A stretch of 64,000 nucleotides of DNA from Xestospongia muta. Taxonomy: Eukaryota > Porifera > Demospongiae > Haplosclerida > Petrosiidae. Shown here piece by piece: positions 49,021 to 61,600 of the stretch. The position numbers were made by a program, and so were the translations under genes. The notes below the pieces were generated by a model. The model saw only the letters and a list, made by a program, of their open reading frames with translations, was not told the origin of the DNA and did not search any database. Within the stretch, counting starts at the first letter, position 1. Every line of letters starts with the position of its first letter. The DNA lies in the NCBI GenBank assembly GCA_963693285.1, contig OY848919.1, forward strand, positions 5,920,136 through 5,984,135, in the 5' to 3' direction.

Positions 49021-49724
49021 GCATACAATGGAGGTCAATAGAGTTTGTTAATCTATAGTAATGTTTTTAACATGATATTGTGAGGAGACTAATCTTATGA
49101 AATCTTTACTCCAAGAAACGTTTTTTAGTGGAGCTTATAAATTTAATAGAATTGAAGTCCATTTTTGTATTTTTGTATTTATATATTTAATTTTGGGATA
49201 TGGATTAGTTTAATTTACAACAATAAACAAGTGAGACTGCTCTGTCATCATGTGAGTTAATGGATCCTCTTAAATATAACAGTTCATAACATAGCATACA
49301 AATAATCAGATCTAATATATTCTGTAAAGTATAGGACTAGTTTATTCTATAAGGCCATAACTAACTGTCATAATGTTATCATTATGCATTATATTATAGC
49401 ATTAAATAGATATGCAACATCATGCCATATCATTACATATATATTACATACATATTTTGATTAGAAATAACTACCGATAATTGTTAGACCACTTGGTTGT
49501 GGCATGGTCAATTCCAGAACCTTTTATTAGTTAATCCAGACTGTTGTTATTTTTAAAGGATAATTTCCTTTCCAACTTTTATACATACAACAATTATGTC
49601 TGATTGTATATATAATTATGATACATACAAGCAAAACAAACCATACATACATAGTAACTACATATATGTTCACATATGTACACATATACAGACAAAGACA
49701 ACTTGTTAATTATATACACACTCT
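49021..49724. other. Intergenic between two receptor pseudogenes
   Basis: AT-rich, no gene seen. Short CATATATGT-type runs occur at about 49640-49695. Confidence 0.3.
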
Positions 49725-51460
49725 AAACTTAGGACAGGCTCTCTAAACTCAGAATGTGAACCGCAAAATGATCCACTAGCATAAATTTCTCTGGTATCTG
49801 TAAGTAGTATTTTTAACACATTTGCATTCAAACTATCTTTTTACAATGTTAAGCTTTCTATAAACCCATGCAGAGTACATGATATATAGTGACCATCACT
49901 AATATACCAAATGTTAGAAACACAGAAGAAAAGCAGATTATTTTCATCATTAATGAGTTCCACTTGTTATTAAATATCCAAGAAGTGAGGTAAATAAATA
50001 TTAACTTTATCATCAAGCCACTATTAAGAAGGTGAATTAACTTACATTTAAATGGTATAATGTTTAAAAGACAAGATATGTTGTTAACAGTAGACTTGCT
50101 GTGACAAAGAAAGTATAAAAATCTGTAGTCTATATTTGCATATACACCATACATAGCACATATTAACAGAAGACGCAATGTAAACCAATATTGTTAACCT
50201 TTTTTATAAGGAGCATGGATAGCTTCTAGAAGAGGTCACAAGTGTTTGTGGGTACATGCTAGTGGTCTAAGTAGTTAACAAAAGAGAAGTAGGAGTACAT
50301 ATGGTAACAATAGACAAGGGACTACTGTCAAAGTCGTTATCTTCATTAGACAATGGGAGTGTCCTCCATACTCTATAATCGCATCAAAATACAAAACACT
50401 AACAGATGTTAAACCATGGAACATGAAAACACATTAATTAATTGATGGAATAGTTCTGAGTAATAGAAGTGTACATTAATAACAAGTACGTGAACTGAGG
50501 AATGAGCTTTTCTGTTGGGAAATCAAACAGAATAACAACTGAGGATAATGATGACAACAATTATTGTCAAAAGATAAAATGGAAAGACAAATTTAAGCCT
50601 AGCTTTCCATAACAATGTCATCCCATCATGAAAACATAAAGAAATGCCTGTCTTAAGATTTAAAACTTGGATAATGAATATAGCAAACTCTGATAGATGA
50701 TCAATTAATGATTTAAAGTAATGATATCTTAACACATCAAGCAGACAACAATTAGCACCTAAAGCATACAATATAATACCCTTGAGTGTACCTGTTGTTA
50801 ACGTAAGTCTGAGAGCAAATAACAGGAAAATAATGAGGGGACCAGCTACTAGATAAATACCTATTGATGCTATACAAGCATTATTACAGATATGACATTC
50901 TGTAGACCCAAATACCATACTTAATCTCTCACTACATCTACCACATAACATTTCTTCATGCAGATATAAACACAATGGTGGATGATAGTCTGTGATATCA
51001 TCTGACAATTTAAAAGTTTTTATTAAATAAGTCATCATTGTAGAAGTAAGGTAGTGTGCATTTGCTATAACATTATTCAACTGGATAATTTAAAGATACA
51101 CCATATTGTGTCTGTTTGGTTCTCATATTCAATTGTTCCTGTCTAAGTGATTACTCTGAATAATGTTGTTATTGTCTGACTATTCACATTACTATTAATG
51201 GGGACTGTGAGAAAGTAATGAAATGTAGATGAAAGTTCACATACTCTGTTGTCTTATTCAAATAACATCCCATTGGACATGGATATATTTTGACATTTTT
51301 TGCTAGCTTTGATGTTTTATGTATAGAGAAAATATAATCACTCCATCTATAACATTGAAATTGAACATTTGTATGAACAGAAACACAAATAGTGGAACAA
51401 TTTTTGCCTTTTTGAATCAATTGTTCTTGATCATCAAAAGACAACCAGAGTTTTGTCTTA
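49725..51460 (-). pseudogene. Receptor family pseudogene (C-terminal two fifths)
   Basis: Minus-strand frames follow the intact gene from 'LSFDDQEQLIQKGKNCST' near 51400-51450. Next come the Cys box 'PLCLYLHEEMLCGRCSERLS' with 'VFGSTECHIC' and the membrane segments 'LRLTLTTGTLKGIILYA' and 'FHDGMTLLWKARLKFVFPFYL'. It ends at 'ILVMVTIYHVLCMGL'. Stops and frameshifts are scattered and the ectodomain half is missing. At 51461 it switches abruptly to dynein-related sequence. Confidence 0.78.
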
Positions 51461-52290
51461 ACGATCAATGTTTGGGAGATGTTTTAAACCTGCCAAATCA
51501 CATGATAATCACATGATCAAGACTATGACAATCATACTATTTCACATGAAAATATTTCACTATCACATGATAAGGACAATCATCGTATGATCATCACATA
51601 ATCAGAACCACCAAATCATATTTCAACCAGATAGTAATCATATGACAAAATACGATTATCTTGTGACTAAAACATCTGGGTCACATGACAATCACATGAT
51701 AGAAAGACAAGTTACATGACTTACCTATCTTGGAAAAGTCTGAAGCTTCATGAGCCCATACTTATACAAGTCCCTCAACAGGGAGAGACTCCAAAGCATC
51801 GTAGACACCACTATTCACCAATTCATTATGAAGACTATATATATATATATAATCAGTCTGCGTATCCAAAAAAGAATCGAGCCTAGAACAATTCAAAAAT
51901 CCATGAGGTTACCTTTACTAAATTGAGACTGTTAACCTATGACATGGAATAGAATTCTACCATGTCATTATATAGTGGATCAGTATACACTCACAAAATT
52001 ACGGACTATATTCTCAACATGTCACAGTTAACTGTATCATAGATTTGTATTTAGTGGTATAGAATCAACATAATTTATAAAGACTGCTGGGATATGACGT
52101 GAAAGCCTAGAACAGAGCATAATAGTCAGGGGTTTCCTCCCAGGATCAGTGAAAGGATTACAAGCTCCTACAAACAATATTGTTTCTAGTGTTATCCAGA
52201 TACGATCAAAAGTACTACAGAATCCACCATGTTCAACAATTTGACATGAGAATAATATAACTCTCTGTACAGTAGAATAAGTTTTCATGT
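51461..52290 (-). pseudogene. Cytoplasmic dynein heavy chain fragment (AAA3)
   Basis: A 252-nt minus-strand frame at 52037-52288 reads '[16 protein letters not shown]', '[16 protein letters not shown]' and '[13 protein letters not shown]', a clear match to the AAA3 module of cytoplasmic dynein heavy chain. Farther along (about 51730-51830) is 'LPVEGLV' then 'VWAHEASDFSKIG' ending at a GTAAGT donor, the next conserved segment. The following intron is full of CACATGAT/CATATGAT words. The copy ends at 51461 against the receptor pseudogene. Confidence 0.78.
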
Positions 52291-54621
52291 AATAAATTTA
52301 ATAATAATAATAATATTAATAATAACACGGATACACATCAGTAACATCTATAAAAGTAATACTATTAAAAAGGACATCCTTATAATTTATCTAATTTGAA
52401 AGGGTGCATGTAATAGGTATATTCAGAAATAATCGACACTCTCTATACGCACAATATATTAAGTCTTTCCCTATATTAATACTTAACTGTATTATATAAC
52501 CTATATATTGAGGACACGTTTATGCTAAGGATAGTATCTGATAGTATCCACTAATAACAGACTATATCACTATAATATTTAAAGGAGAACAACCATGTGT
52601 AATAATGGAATAATTATGTAATAATTACAATGGAATATCTATGCATTATTGTATCAATATAATTGTCCAGACTATATACAGAGTCATACACCTTTAAATA
52701 TTTATTAATTAATACTATAGTGATGTCTTAGTGAGGTGTCCTAACTTGAGAAATAGTTTCAATAAATAGTTGTATTAGGGACACTTGTACTATTCCCATA
52801 CTAATGCTTTGTGTATTATACAACCTCTATATTGAGAACACCTCTATACTAATGACAGTGTCAGATATAGTGTTCATTAGAGGGATATTCCACTATACAT
52901 ATAATATATGTTATTACATAGTGTCCACTAGAGAGAAATTCCACTATACATATAATATATTTTGTTACATTAGATGGTATGCTCAATCTTTTTCTATTAG
53001 ATAATGTTATTAGTATATTACCATCTATTACATTGTTTAATTTTTCCACTCACTCTGGATCAACATAACCATCATATATATAATTCATTGTCTTTATTAA
53101 TTTCACCATGAATATTATCAGTCATTTAATAAAAAATAATCAACAATCTATTAAGAAAGAGTTTACTCTTACTTTCTTAATTTGCGAGTAAATAAACCAA
53201 CAGTCCGTTCACATTTGGATCAAATATTATGTTATTAGCATCAATGGTGGTGATTTGAATACATATACATTCCAAAGTTATGGCACAATGAATACATATA
53301 CATATGGTTGTGAGAATTGATTCCTTCATTATTGTACATTGTGAGAGTCATAAATGATACTCTCTCATTAAGAACAATTCTTCAAATCATACCAAACCAA
53401 TCTCAAGCAATTTATTATCTTGGTATTCCATTATCACAAATGAAAAAGGATGGTAGTAATAATGTATCTATTAATCCATATTGGTCTATAAAGATATCAC
53501 ATTATGCATGAGCATTGTTATAAAAACATTGTCTACATTTGACAAAGAGCACATAATAAGGAAGGCAGTAAGGGGAAAAACAGTGAAACTACCATACAAT
53601 TTAATTTAAAGGACAATTCTAGCCTCTGGGGTTGTGTTATATATGTGGATTGACGAACTTGTGAATATTAACATTATGGTAGTTGTCAAGGCACACATGT
53701 AATAGTTGTATGAATTAATATCCTTGCTTCATGCTGTACTCTTTATTATGAAATTCATCATAAAAGTTGTTCTGTTTTGAGACGGCCTTAGGCATGCTAC
53801 ATTATCATAACCAAACAAAAACATTTCTGGACATTTACTTTTTCTTTGACAGTTGCACTAGTCAATGATGTGATTTTAGTTTATCTAAATATAGCAACAC
53901 AGTTCCTACTTCCCTCTATCCTTTTATATTATTTATATAGCACCCATTAGTCGCTGATGATGTTTGGCAACTCAAAGGAAATGTTCTTAAAATTTTCAAT
54001 TGAAGCAGATGGTTTGATGTAATAGTTCTTAGCCTCTATATGAATGCACAATGATGTGCTGAGAGGTCCAAATTTGTAACAAATATTACACCAATTAAAT
54101 CGATGTTATATAGGAGAATACATCAGGAGCCTAGAGTGTGCAATTAAAACCACAAATAACCATATTTGTAACTTCAAACATTTGCTGTGCTATGAAAGAG
54201 TTAACTACAATTAGTGAAATGCTCATTATCAAACAGGAGCTTTTGATTCAATAATAAAGTAGATTTGTCTAATACTATGCTTTTTTGAGACGAATGAGCG
54301 ATATATCGATATATTGAAAGATAAAAATTGTTGTTCATGCCAATAACATTGAACAAACAATGCAAGTCCCAGTATTTTTAGTTTCTTAAGAACTAAGAAT
54401 TATTCAATGCTCAGAAACATCACAGTAGCAACAAAACCCAAGCAATAAATCATTGAACAAAATTGTTGATATTCTCGAGTCACATTTTAAGCCAAATTGA
54501 GTAGCATAGTAGACTTCATAAATGTAATCAACTAAAATGGAGTGTCTGACAATATATGTAGCAGGTCTTGAGTGGTTGGCTGTACACTGTCCATTCAGGG
54601 ACCATTTAGAACAACTCTGTG
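52291..54621. other. Intergenic with local duplications
   Basis: A TAA-type repeat lies at about 52293-52327. Segments at about 52475-52560 and 52803-52880 resemble each other, and a ~50-base unit with CCACTATACATATAATATAT occurs twice at about 52870-52970. 52620-52770 matches 63880-64000. No gene seen from 53050 to 54621. Confidence 0.4.
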
Positions 54622-56609
54622 GCTAACCTACAGGTATCAACATCGAAACTTTTCTTCGTACACTACCGGTAGCGGTGAATAGAGGGTTAAATTTGACCGT
54701 TGCTTGACCGTTGCCAAGCAACATTGGTGCACGTGATTGAGAATGGCTCTATCTGTGATCTATTCTACAGTTTTGTAGAACTGGAGACCAAACTGAACGA
54801 TTATAAATCGGTAAACTGTGTGAAATTTTGAAAACGAGACGTCAGAACTATTATGGCTGCAAAGATAAGATTAGAAAAAGAACTCAAGCCCGAACTAAGA
54901 TATTACGAGATAAAGTACTGTTGTATACACGGAGGGCAGTCCTTCAAGGGTACAGGAAAGGGGATTAGATCAACTTAGTAAGGGCAATTGTCACATCTGC
55001 TGATGATAATGATTTTTATTCACAGTACATTTAAACATGACTGCCCAGCACACATTACCCTTCGTGTTAATGTAAGTAGTACTGCCTTTGAAGTGAAGAA
55101 TGTTTTAACTAAGCATAACCACGAAATATCACAGGCAAACATTGTCTGTTTTAACATGACTTGTGGCACAATGTTATATAGGCATTATTTAAGCACCTTC
55201 CTCACCAAAGATGCCTTGATATAAAAGAAAAAGACAAAGCAACAAAACTGTTACATATGAGAGTCAACAATTGGAAAAGCAATTAAGAGGTCACTCTTGT
55301 TAAAGTTGACAAAGGTATTTACATGTATACATTATTCCTCTCATGTCTAAGTTTGCCATCAGTTTAAGGTTTAGTTAAAAGTTTAAAAGTGTAGGGGGTA
55401 GGGTCTAGTTATAGTATAGCCAATTTATGTACACTGTATTACATATCTCATAATATATTAATCCTTTCTTTTTTTAACAGGTTTTGCTGATGATGACACT
55501 TTTGATAGTGAAGATGAATGTGATCAAGGTAATATCACAACTGTAATGAACTCATTTGGGGGAGCACTTGCAGATGTACAATGTAAGTTAGATTACATCA
55601 ATTACAGAAACATTTTGAGCATGTTTTACAATGTGGGTACATATACATGTACTAGCACTCTTTTAAGGCCACCACAGCCTTCTACAAAGACTACTAATGT
55701 GTTGATCTGAAAAGGCCTCTCTCTGATTCTACTAACGCAGTTGTTTAAAGCCTTTCTAAGATTCTCAAACAACAGAATTCTTTGGGTTAGTTATAACACT
55801 ATGACCATACTTTATTTTAGTATTTCTAAAGGATTAAAACTTCCACCTGTTTTAAAGAAAAGAGGTAGATCTAAGGGCCATGACTGCACGACCATTGGAC
55901 TACCAGCTAAATGATCAAAAAGTTCTAAGAAAGCTAAAAAGTTTCAGTCGTAAACACTGCTCAGAAAAAGAAAGAGGTACATGTAATACTGAATGGTCCT
56001 GCTATGACTGTCCACACTTACTTTTATAGTTATATTGCCGTGGTTTGTTGATTCACCAGAAATTGAAAGTGCTCTCAAAACTAGTGGCCTTATACAAGAA
56101 CATCAAATAGAGTATCGTCCTGAGAAAGTATCAAATGCAGTACTGGATAAGAATGTAAATGTTCATCTAGTCCGCCGATATTTAACTGACGATGCTTGGA
56201 AACTTATTGAAGATGTTGTTAAAGGAAGAAAGACTGTGCTGTTTGGCTATGCAAGATATGCCATCATGATTTTTATGGCAGTAAATCAGAGCAGTCAATT
56301 ATTTGTGATTTGTGCCTTGAACGGTATCATTTTAGCTGTGCTGGAGTAATTACACCTCCAAAAATGACTTACTGGTTCTGTAGAATATGTGTTGCTGCTG
56401 TTAAAAATGTTGACTAGATATGTATGCAGACTATCAGTTCATTGATTTTTCTTTAAGTTCATTAAAATGAGCAAAGAGTTAATTATTAGTACCTAGGGAG
56501 GTAGATCATGTACACATATGTTGCTAGGCAACGATCAAATTTAACCCTTTATTTACCGTTACCGGTAATATAAGAAGCAAAGTTTCGATCCAGGTATCGG
56601 TAGGTTAGA
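54622..56609. mobile_element. DNA transposon-like element with ~105-bp terminal inverted repeats
   Basis: The left end from about 54622 (GCTAACCTAC) and the right end to about 56609 (GTAGGTTAGAC) are inverted copies. They share CGAAACTTT, a TACCGGTA-core (ACCGGTAGCGGT / ACCGTTACCGGT), AGGGTTAAATTTGA and GCAACAT. The 2-kb body holds exon-like pieces of one protein (separate entry). I could not settle the target-site duplication. The coding content points to a Mutator-like (MULE) relative, but no transposase DDE core is visible, so it is probably non-autonomous. Confidence 0.68.
54853..56417 (+). pseudogene. Transposon protein: FAR1/WRKY-GCM1-type N-terminal finger and C-terminal PHD finger, broken
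   Basis: Exon 1 from the ATG at 54853 ('MAAKIRLEKELKPELRY', 'YCCIHGG') splices at a GTAAGG donor (about 54979) to an exon at about 55027 reading 'YTFKHDCPAHITLRVNV' and 'LTKHNHEIS'. This is the C...C...HNH pattern of FAR1/ZSWIM-type DNA-binding domains. The frame then decays ('DIKEKDKATKLLHMRV', 'EKQLRGHSC'). Later pieces are 'GRSKGHDCTTIGLPAK', 'VNVHLVRRYLTDDAWKL' and, one frame off, a PHD finger at 56244-56417: 'WLCKICHHDFYG', 'IICDLCLERYHFSCAG', 'YWFCRIC'. A one-base frameshift near 56220-56240 separates the last two, so no intact protein can be read. Confidence 0.68.
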
Positions 56610-57469
56610 CATAGCAAGAGTGTCTGTAACACGACAATGCACCTTTAAGCTTCAATCATTTCTACAGTTTGTCTTTTTACTATCTACTTTATATATACTC
56701 GTTAGTGCTTTCTAAAAATGATTTTGAAAATAGACAATTAAGCAAGTTTCCTCAAAACAAAGAAAACCTGGAAGACAACAATAGTAAGGTATGTCAAATC
56801 AGGCGATAAAATATTTGTGAAAATTATACATTTTAGGTAAATCATCACAGGAAAACATTGTTGAATGATTTAAATCGTATATGTTAGAGAGTTAAGAATA
56901 AAATGAGTTTATGTTAATAATCAAATTATTTACTGGATAGATGAGTAGTTAATTTTACTCTCCTATGATACAGTTCTTCATAACAATATATACCTGCAGT
57001 TCAGATTAGTAAATGGCAGCAAATAATTCAGAAATCTCATTGGCATAGCACTTGTGATAGAGAAAATTTTCAATGGTGTAAATAAGTAAATAAAAATTAA
57101 AATAAGTAAGTACGTTTATTTGTCACTTTCAATAACCACATATAATAATACATACTCTACATGACTACTACATATTGTAAGCAAATGTTACAATAAACAA
57201 TAATACTGTCCATCAATAACAGGTATTATGGATCTGTAATAGACAATTGTGTACATGTAAAACATCAATGAATAATAAAATAATGGCTGGACATGGATCA
57301 GTTTAGTGGTTTGTTCCTTAAATACGGTGATTTGGAAAAATTAGGATATTCATAAATCTTGCTGTCATACAATTATTTATTTATGCTACATAGAAGAGAG
57401 CCAACCACTATATATGAATATAAAAATCCATTAAGCTTACACATTAGTACTTTGTTTGATACCATGCAA
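56610..57469. other. Intergenic
   Basis: AT-rich, no gene seen. Confidence 0.3.
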
Positions 57470-57624
57470 GAGGATAAAATTGACAGAGCTTTAATGATAA
57501 AACAAGGTGTTGAGAGGACCAGGTTGTGTCACACACTTCTCTAAATCTGATGATGAATTAATATGATATGTTTCAAAACATTTTACTAGAAAAAAAGTAC
57601 CAGAATAGTTGAAAGTAAGGACAT
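57470..57624 (-). pseudogene. 5'-end fragment of a receptor copy
   Basis: Matches the first ~50 codons of the intact receptors, from the ATG at 57622-57624 to the segment 'SLNSSVNFTL', with indels that break the frame. The rest of the coding region is absent. It represents the downstream neighbour in a head-to-tail tandem array. Confidence 0.75.
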
Positions 57625-58690
57625 TTTAAAAAGAGTTTGACTATACTAAATAATGCAAGAACTAATTCCTTAAATATTGTCTGTAGTTGATTTTGTTATC
57701 CTTTGCAATAACAGGTATTGTTATTACAATAAAATTGAAAGTAAAGGTAGATGTAATTTTATAATTACACAATGCAAGTTGACTTTTCAAATTTTCTAAA
57801 ATCATTCATAGCTAGACTGTTGGGAATAACTTACATGATATGTACTAATATGATGATTATTCTGTTTGAATAACTGGTATTGTTTTTACAATAAAATTGA
57901 AAGTAAAGTAGATTTAATTTGATAAATATAACATAACGTAAGTTTATGTTTCAGTTTTTCTTGATCTTTGATTTCTGTACTCTTGGGAATAACTTTTTAT
58001 TATTCAGTAAAAAAATCACTCACTGCTATTATATAGTATATCATGTCAATCCTAAGTATTGCATGGATAAACAACCAATAGGAGAACATTCTGATTCATA
58101 ACTGATATGACCTACATATATATGAACCCAGTTGAAATATGTAGTTATATAGTTAAGAACTTCTAATGTCTTGAAATTGCAGCACTATATTATATACTAC
58201 ATTATTTCTAGCTAGTGTTAAAAACAATTTATTGGCACATATAAAAGTCATTTAACTTATCTATGTGGGCTAGTCAATTTTAGGGAAGCCAGCATTAAAT
58301 TTAGTTCTCTTTGTTAAAGTAAAATTGTAATCTAAGCTATACAATTCATTATTATATGTTCTCAATTGTCTATGCAGTATTCCCAGTCAACTGATAAATG
58401 TTAAGAAATAATACGTGATTATAACAACTCGTCACACAATCATAGCATTAATTATTTGATGTGGTTATCACTACCTCTACCACTATGCCATTAACAAAAA
58501 AGTTATGAAAGTTAAAAGGTAGACATTTGAAAATAAATTTTATTTAACTGAATCTAATGTCAATCAAATGTGAATTAAAGTAAACAAACTTCAGTATATT
58601 TACAGTACAACTTTAGTATATAAAATTGACTATTATAATGATACATATACACACTTTAAAAAAATTAAATAGGAAAATTATTTGCTTCTA
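57625..58690 (-). other. Duplicated receptor flanks (5' flank of the fragment, 3' flank of copy 2)
   Basis: 57625-58214 matches 62468-63060 (5' flank of copy 2). 58215-58690 matches 43760-44227 (3' flank of copy 1). The junction marks the tandem-unit boundary. No gene seen. Confidence 0.65.
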
Positions 58691-61600
58691 TTATTTATTA
58701 GAACTTAATAAAGGTTCTCTGTATTCACACGATTTGTAAAATGAGTCATTAGCTGCCAGTAATGGTTTGTATAAAAGCTTTTTCTGCTTATACTTGTGCT
58801 GCATCGAATGAAACATTGCTGTTATTGAAGACATCTTGCCAGTTACCAGTAGAATATGATACAACAATATTGCCAAAAATGTAAAGAACACAATAAAGAC
58901 CATGACAGACACAAACACTGTGATAGCTTGATAGTTAAATTCAATAAAGAAAAACCAAGTTGTTGTGTATATCATAACAATGTTAAGTATAAGACAAGAG
59001 TCAAGGAAGTATATAACTTTGCTCTTATATGGTTTGAAGTAAACATGTAAAAGCAGTAGAAGAACCACAAAGGGAGTTGTTATAACATATATTTTAAGAA
59101 CATTCCTAGCTCTTAGTGACGTATATATGACATATATACCAATCAAGAAAATAAGTCGAGCTACAAACCAGTACTCCTTCCCTTCCTTATATGGAGCATG
59201 GATAGCTTCTAGTAGAGGTCGAATGTATTTGTTTACTTTTGTGCGGCGCATAGGTCTGGCAAAAATGAGAATAAGAACATAGGGTAGCAAAAGAGAAATG
59301 ACAATTACCAATGTGATGATCATTAGAATAAGATGTGATCCACTACCATATTCTACTGATCCATCCCAATACCAAACCTTGGAACTATTATGTGAATCAT
59401 AATAGATTTTTGCTGAAGTAAACACATTGATAATTGCTAGTAAAAGTTTTGAGAATGAGAGGTGTACAATAGTAACCAGTACTTGAACTGAGGAGTTAGC
59501 TATTCTGTTAGAAACCTTGGGAGAAAAGCGACTGAGGATAATAAGGATAACAACTATTGTCAGCAAATAAAATGGAAATAGTAAACTGAGACCAGCTTTC
59601 CATAACTCTGTCATCCCATCATAAAAACATAGAGGAAAACCGAGATTCAAATTCAATATAGACAAAAAAATAAAAGAAAATTTTGAGTATGGCTCTTGAT
59701 GAAGGTTTAATAATAATAGATCTGTGATACCACAATTAGCCATATGAGCATAGAATATAATTCCATTGAGTGTACCAGTTGTCAATGTAAGTCTGAGAGC
59801 ATATAACAGGTAAATGAGTAGGGGACCAGCTATTGCATAGAGGACTATTGTCAACAACCACCAATTACTACATTGTCTACATTCAGTTGAACCAAATACC
59901 ACACTCAGTTTTTGACCATTTTTAAGCCTACCACAACTACCACACAATGGACCTTCACGATGATATAGACACAGTGGTTGGAGAGTTTCTTGGCTACAAG
60001 TCATGCTAATTGACGTTGTCATATTGTTAGTTGAAGAACTGCAAAAAAAGAATCCATTATTATTACAATAGCCAAGTGGACATACTAGTGAAACACCGAA
60101 ACCTGTGGATGTATTCATATAACCAGCCCAGGTGTTAACAAATAAACCAGGTCTAACCATTGACAGGTAATTGATGTCACAATCAGCCTTATAACCATAA
60201 AGCAAATTAAAACCTTCGTTATAAAAAGCTGATGAGCACACACATTGGTTTGTTTCATTTTGCCAAACAAAACCTAAAGGACAGTGTTGTACTGTAACAT
60301 TGACAACTATAGCAGCTGGGAAACTAGGTAGAGAAAATACTAATTTTCCTTCAGTGGTATTAGAGCCTTTGCTATATATTATAAGATCAAATGAGGTACA
60401 ATTATTACCTTCATGAAGTATTTGTTCTTGGTTGTTGTGTAACCTTAAATTGTTGCTTTTTTTAGCAATGGTAACTGAAACTGTTGAATAGACACTTCTG
60501 TTTAGAGCATCAATAGATGCCATGTAGATCTTGATATTCTGACCTGGATAGGTGTTAAATGATTTAATAGGATTACTGTGTGTACCATTAGGATAACAAA
60601 AAGTTAGTTTTGAAGCTGAAGTTGATATATTGTGCAGTTTATTCACTTTCTTGTTTCCAATGAAATGAAAGTGGCTTCTGTAAAATTTTAGCAATTTTGT
60701 ATTATTAGAAAGTTGTTGCTCGAATCGACATGAAAAGAGTGGATAGGCGTATATCGAATTACCAGCATTGATAGCTACATTTTCTGTAAAAGAAATATTC
60801 ATTTCTTTTGTGATATTAATTAATTGTATGACACATTGTTCTTTTAGTAATAAGCTATTTTTTATACCAGAACTTGCATATATTGCTCCACCAATTTCCT
60901 GAGCTCGATTTTTAGTAAAGTTAACTACAGCTCCTCCAATAAAATAAAGATATCCATTACCTAGTAATCTAATAGCAGCACCTCTGGATCCAACATTGTT
61001 GCTAAAAGTCACATTGGCATATTTAGAGAGATAAACATTGGAGTTGAGAGTATCAATCACAGATCCATAGTTATTAGTGAAGTTTGATGTTCCAGTTATA
61101 GTTACATTTGCTATGTTATTAAATGAAAAGATTCCTGTAGTTGAAACAGGTTTAAATTTTAACTTTTGAGAATTTTTCATTGCATAAATATCTTCAAGAA
61201 CAATGGAGATGTTTGCAAACTTCTTAGCGTTATCATAGACAGACATAAAAAGACAAGCTCCAGTTTGCTGTACTAAGTTATTTTGAAAGCTGTTGTTTTT
61301 AAAATGAATATCTATATTAACAGTCTTATCTAGGTCAGCTACACCAACATATACAGCACCAGTGGGTGAGCAATTACAACCATGACCTGTGTGATCATAA
61401 AAATTTGTATTTTGAATTAACACTAATTGGGGTTGAGTCATAGATAAATCTATTACTTTAATCCAATATAAAGCAAGAGCTGATCCATGTAACAATGACT
61501 TAGGACCATTAGCGTTATCAGAAAACAGAGAGTTATCAACAATTGTGCTTGTATTAAGAGAACTGTTGTAATGAAGAACAAGCAGACCACCTGGTGAATT

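Noticed and set aside
52037..52288. A functional dynein heavy chain exon
   Set aside because: The frame is open for 83 codons, but the next exon has an in-frame stop and the sequence is cut off by receptor pseudogene at 51460.
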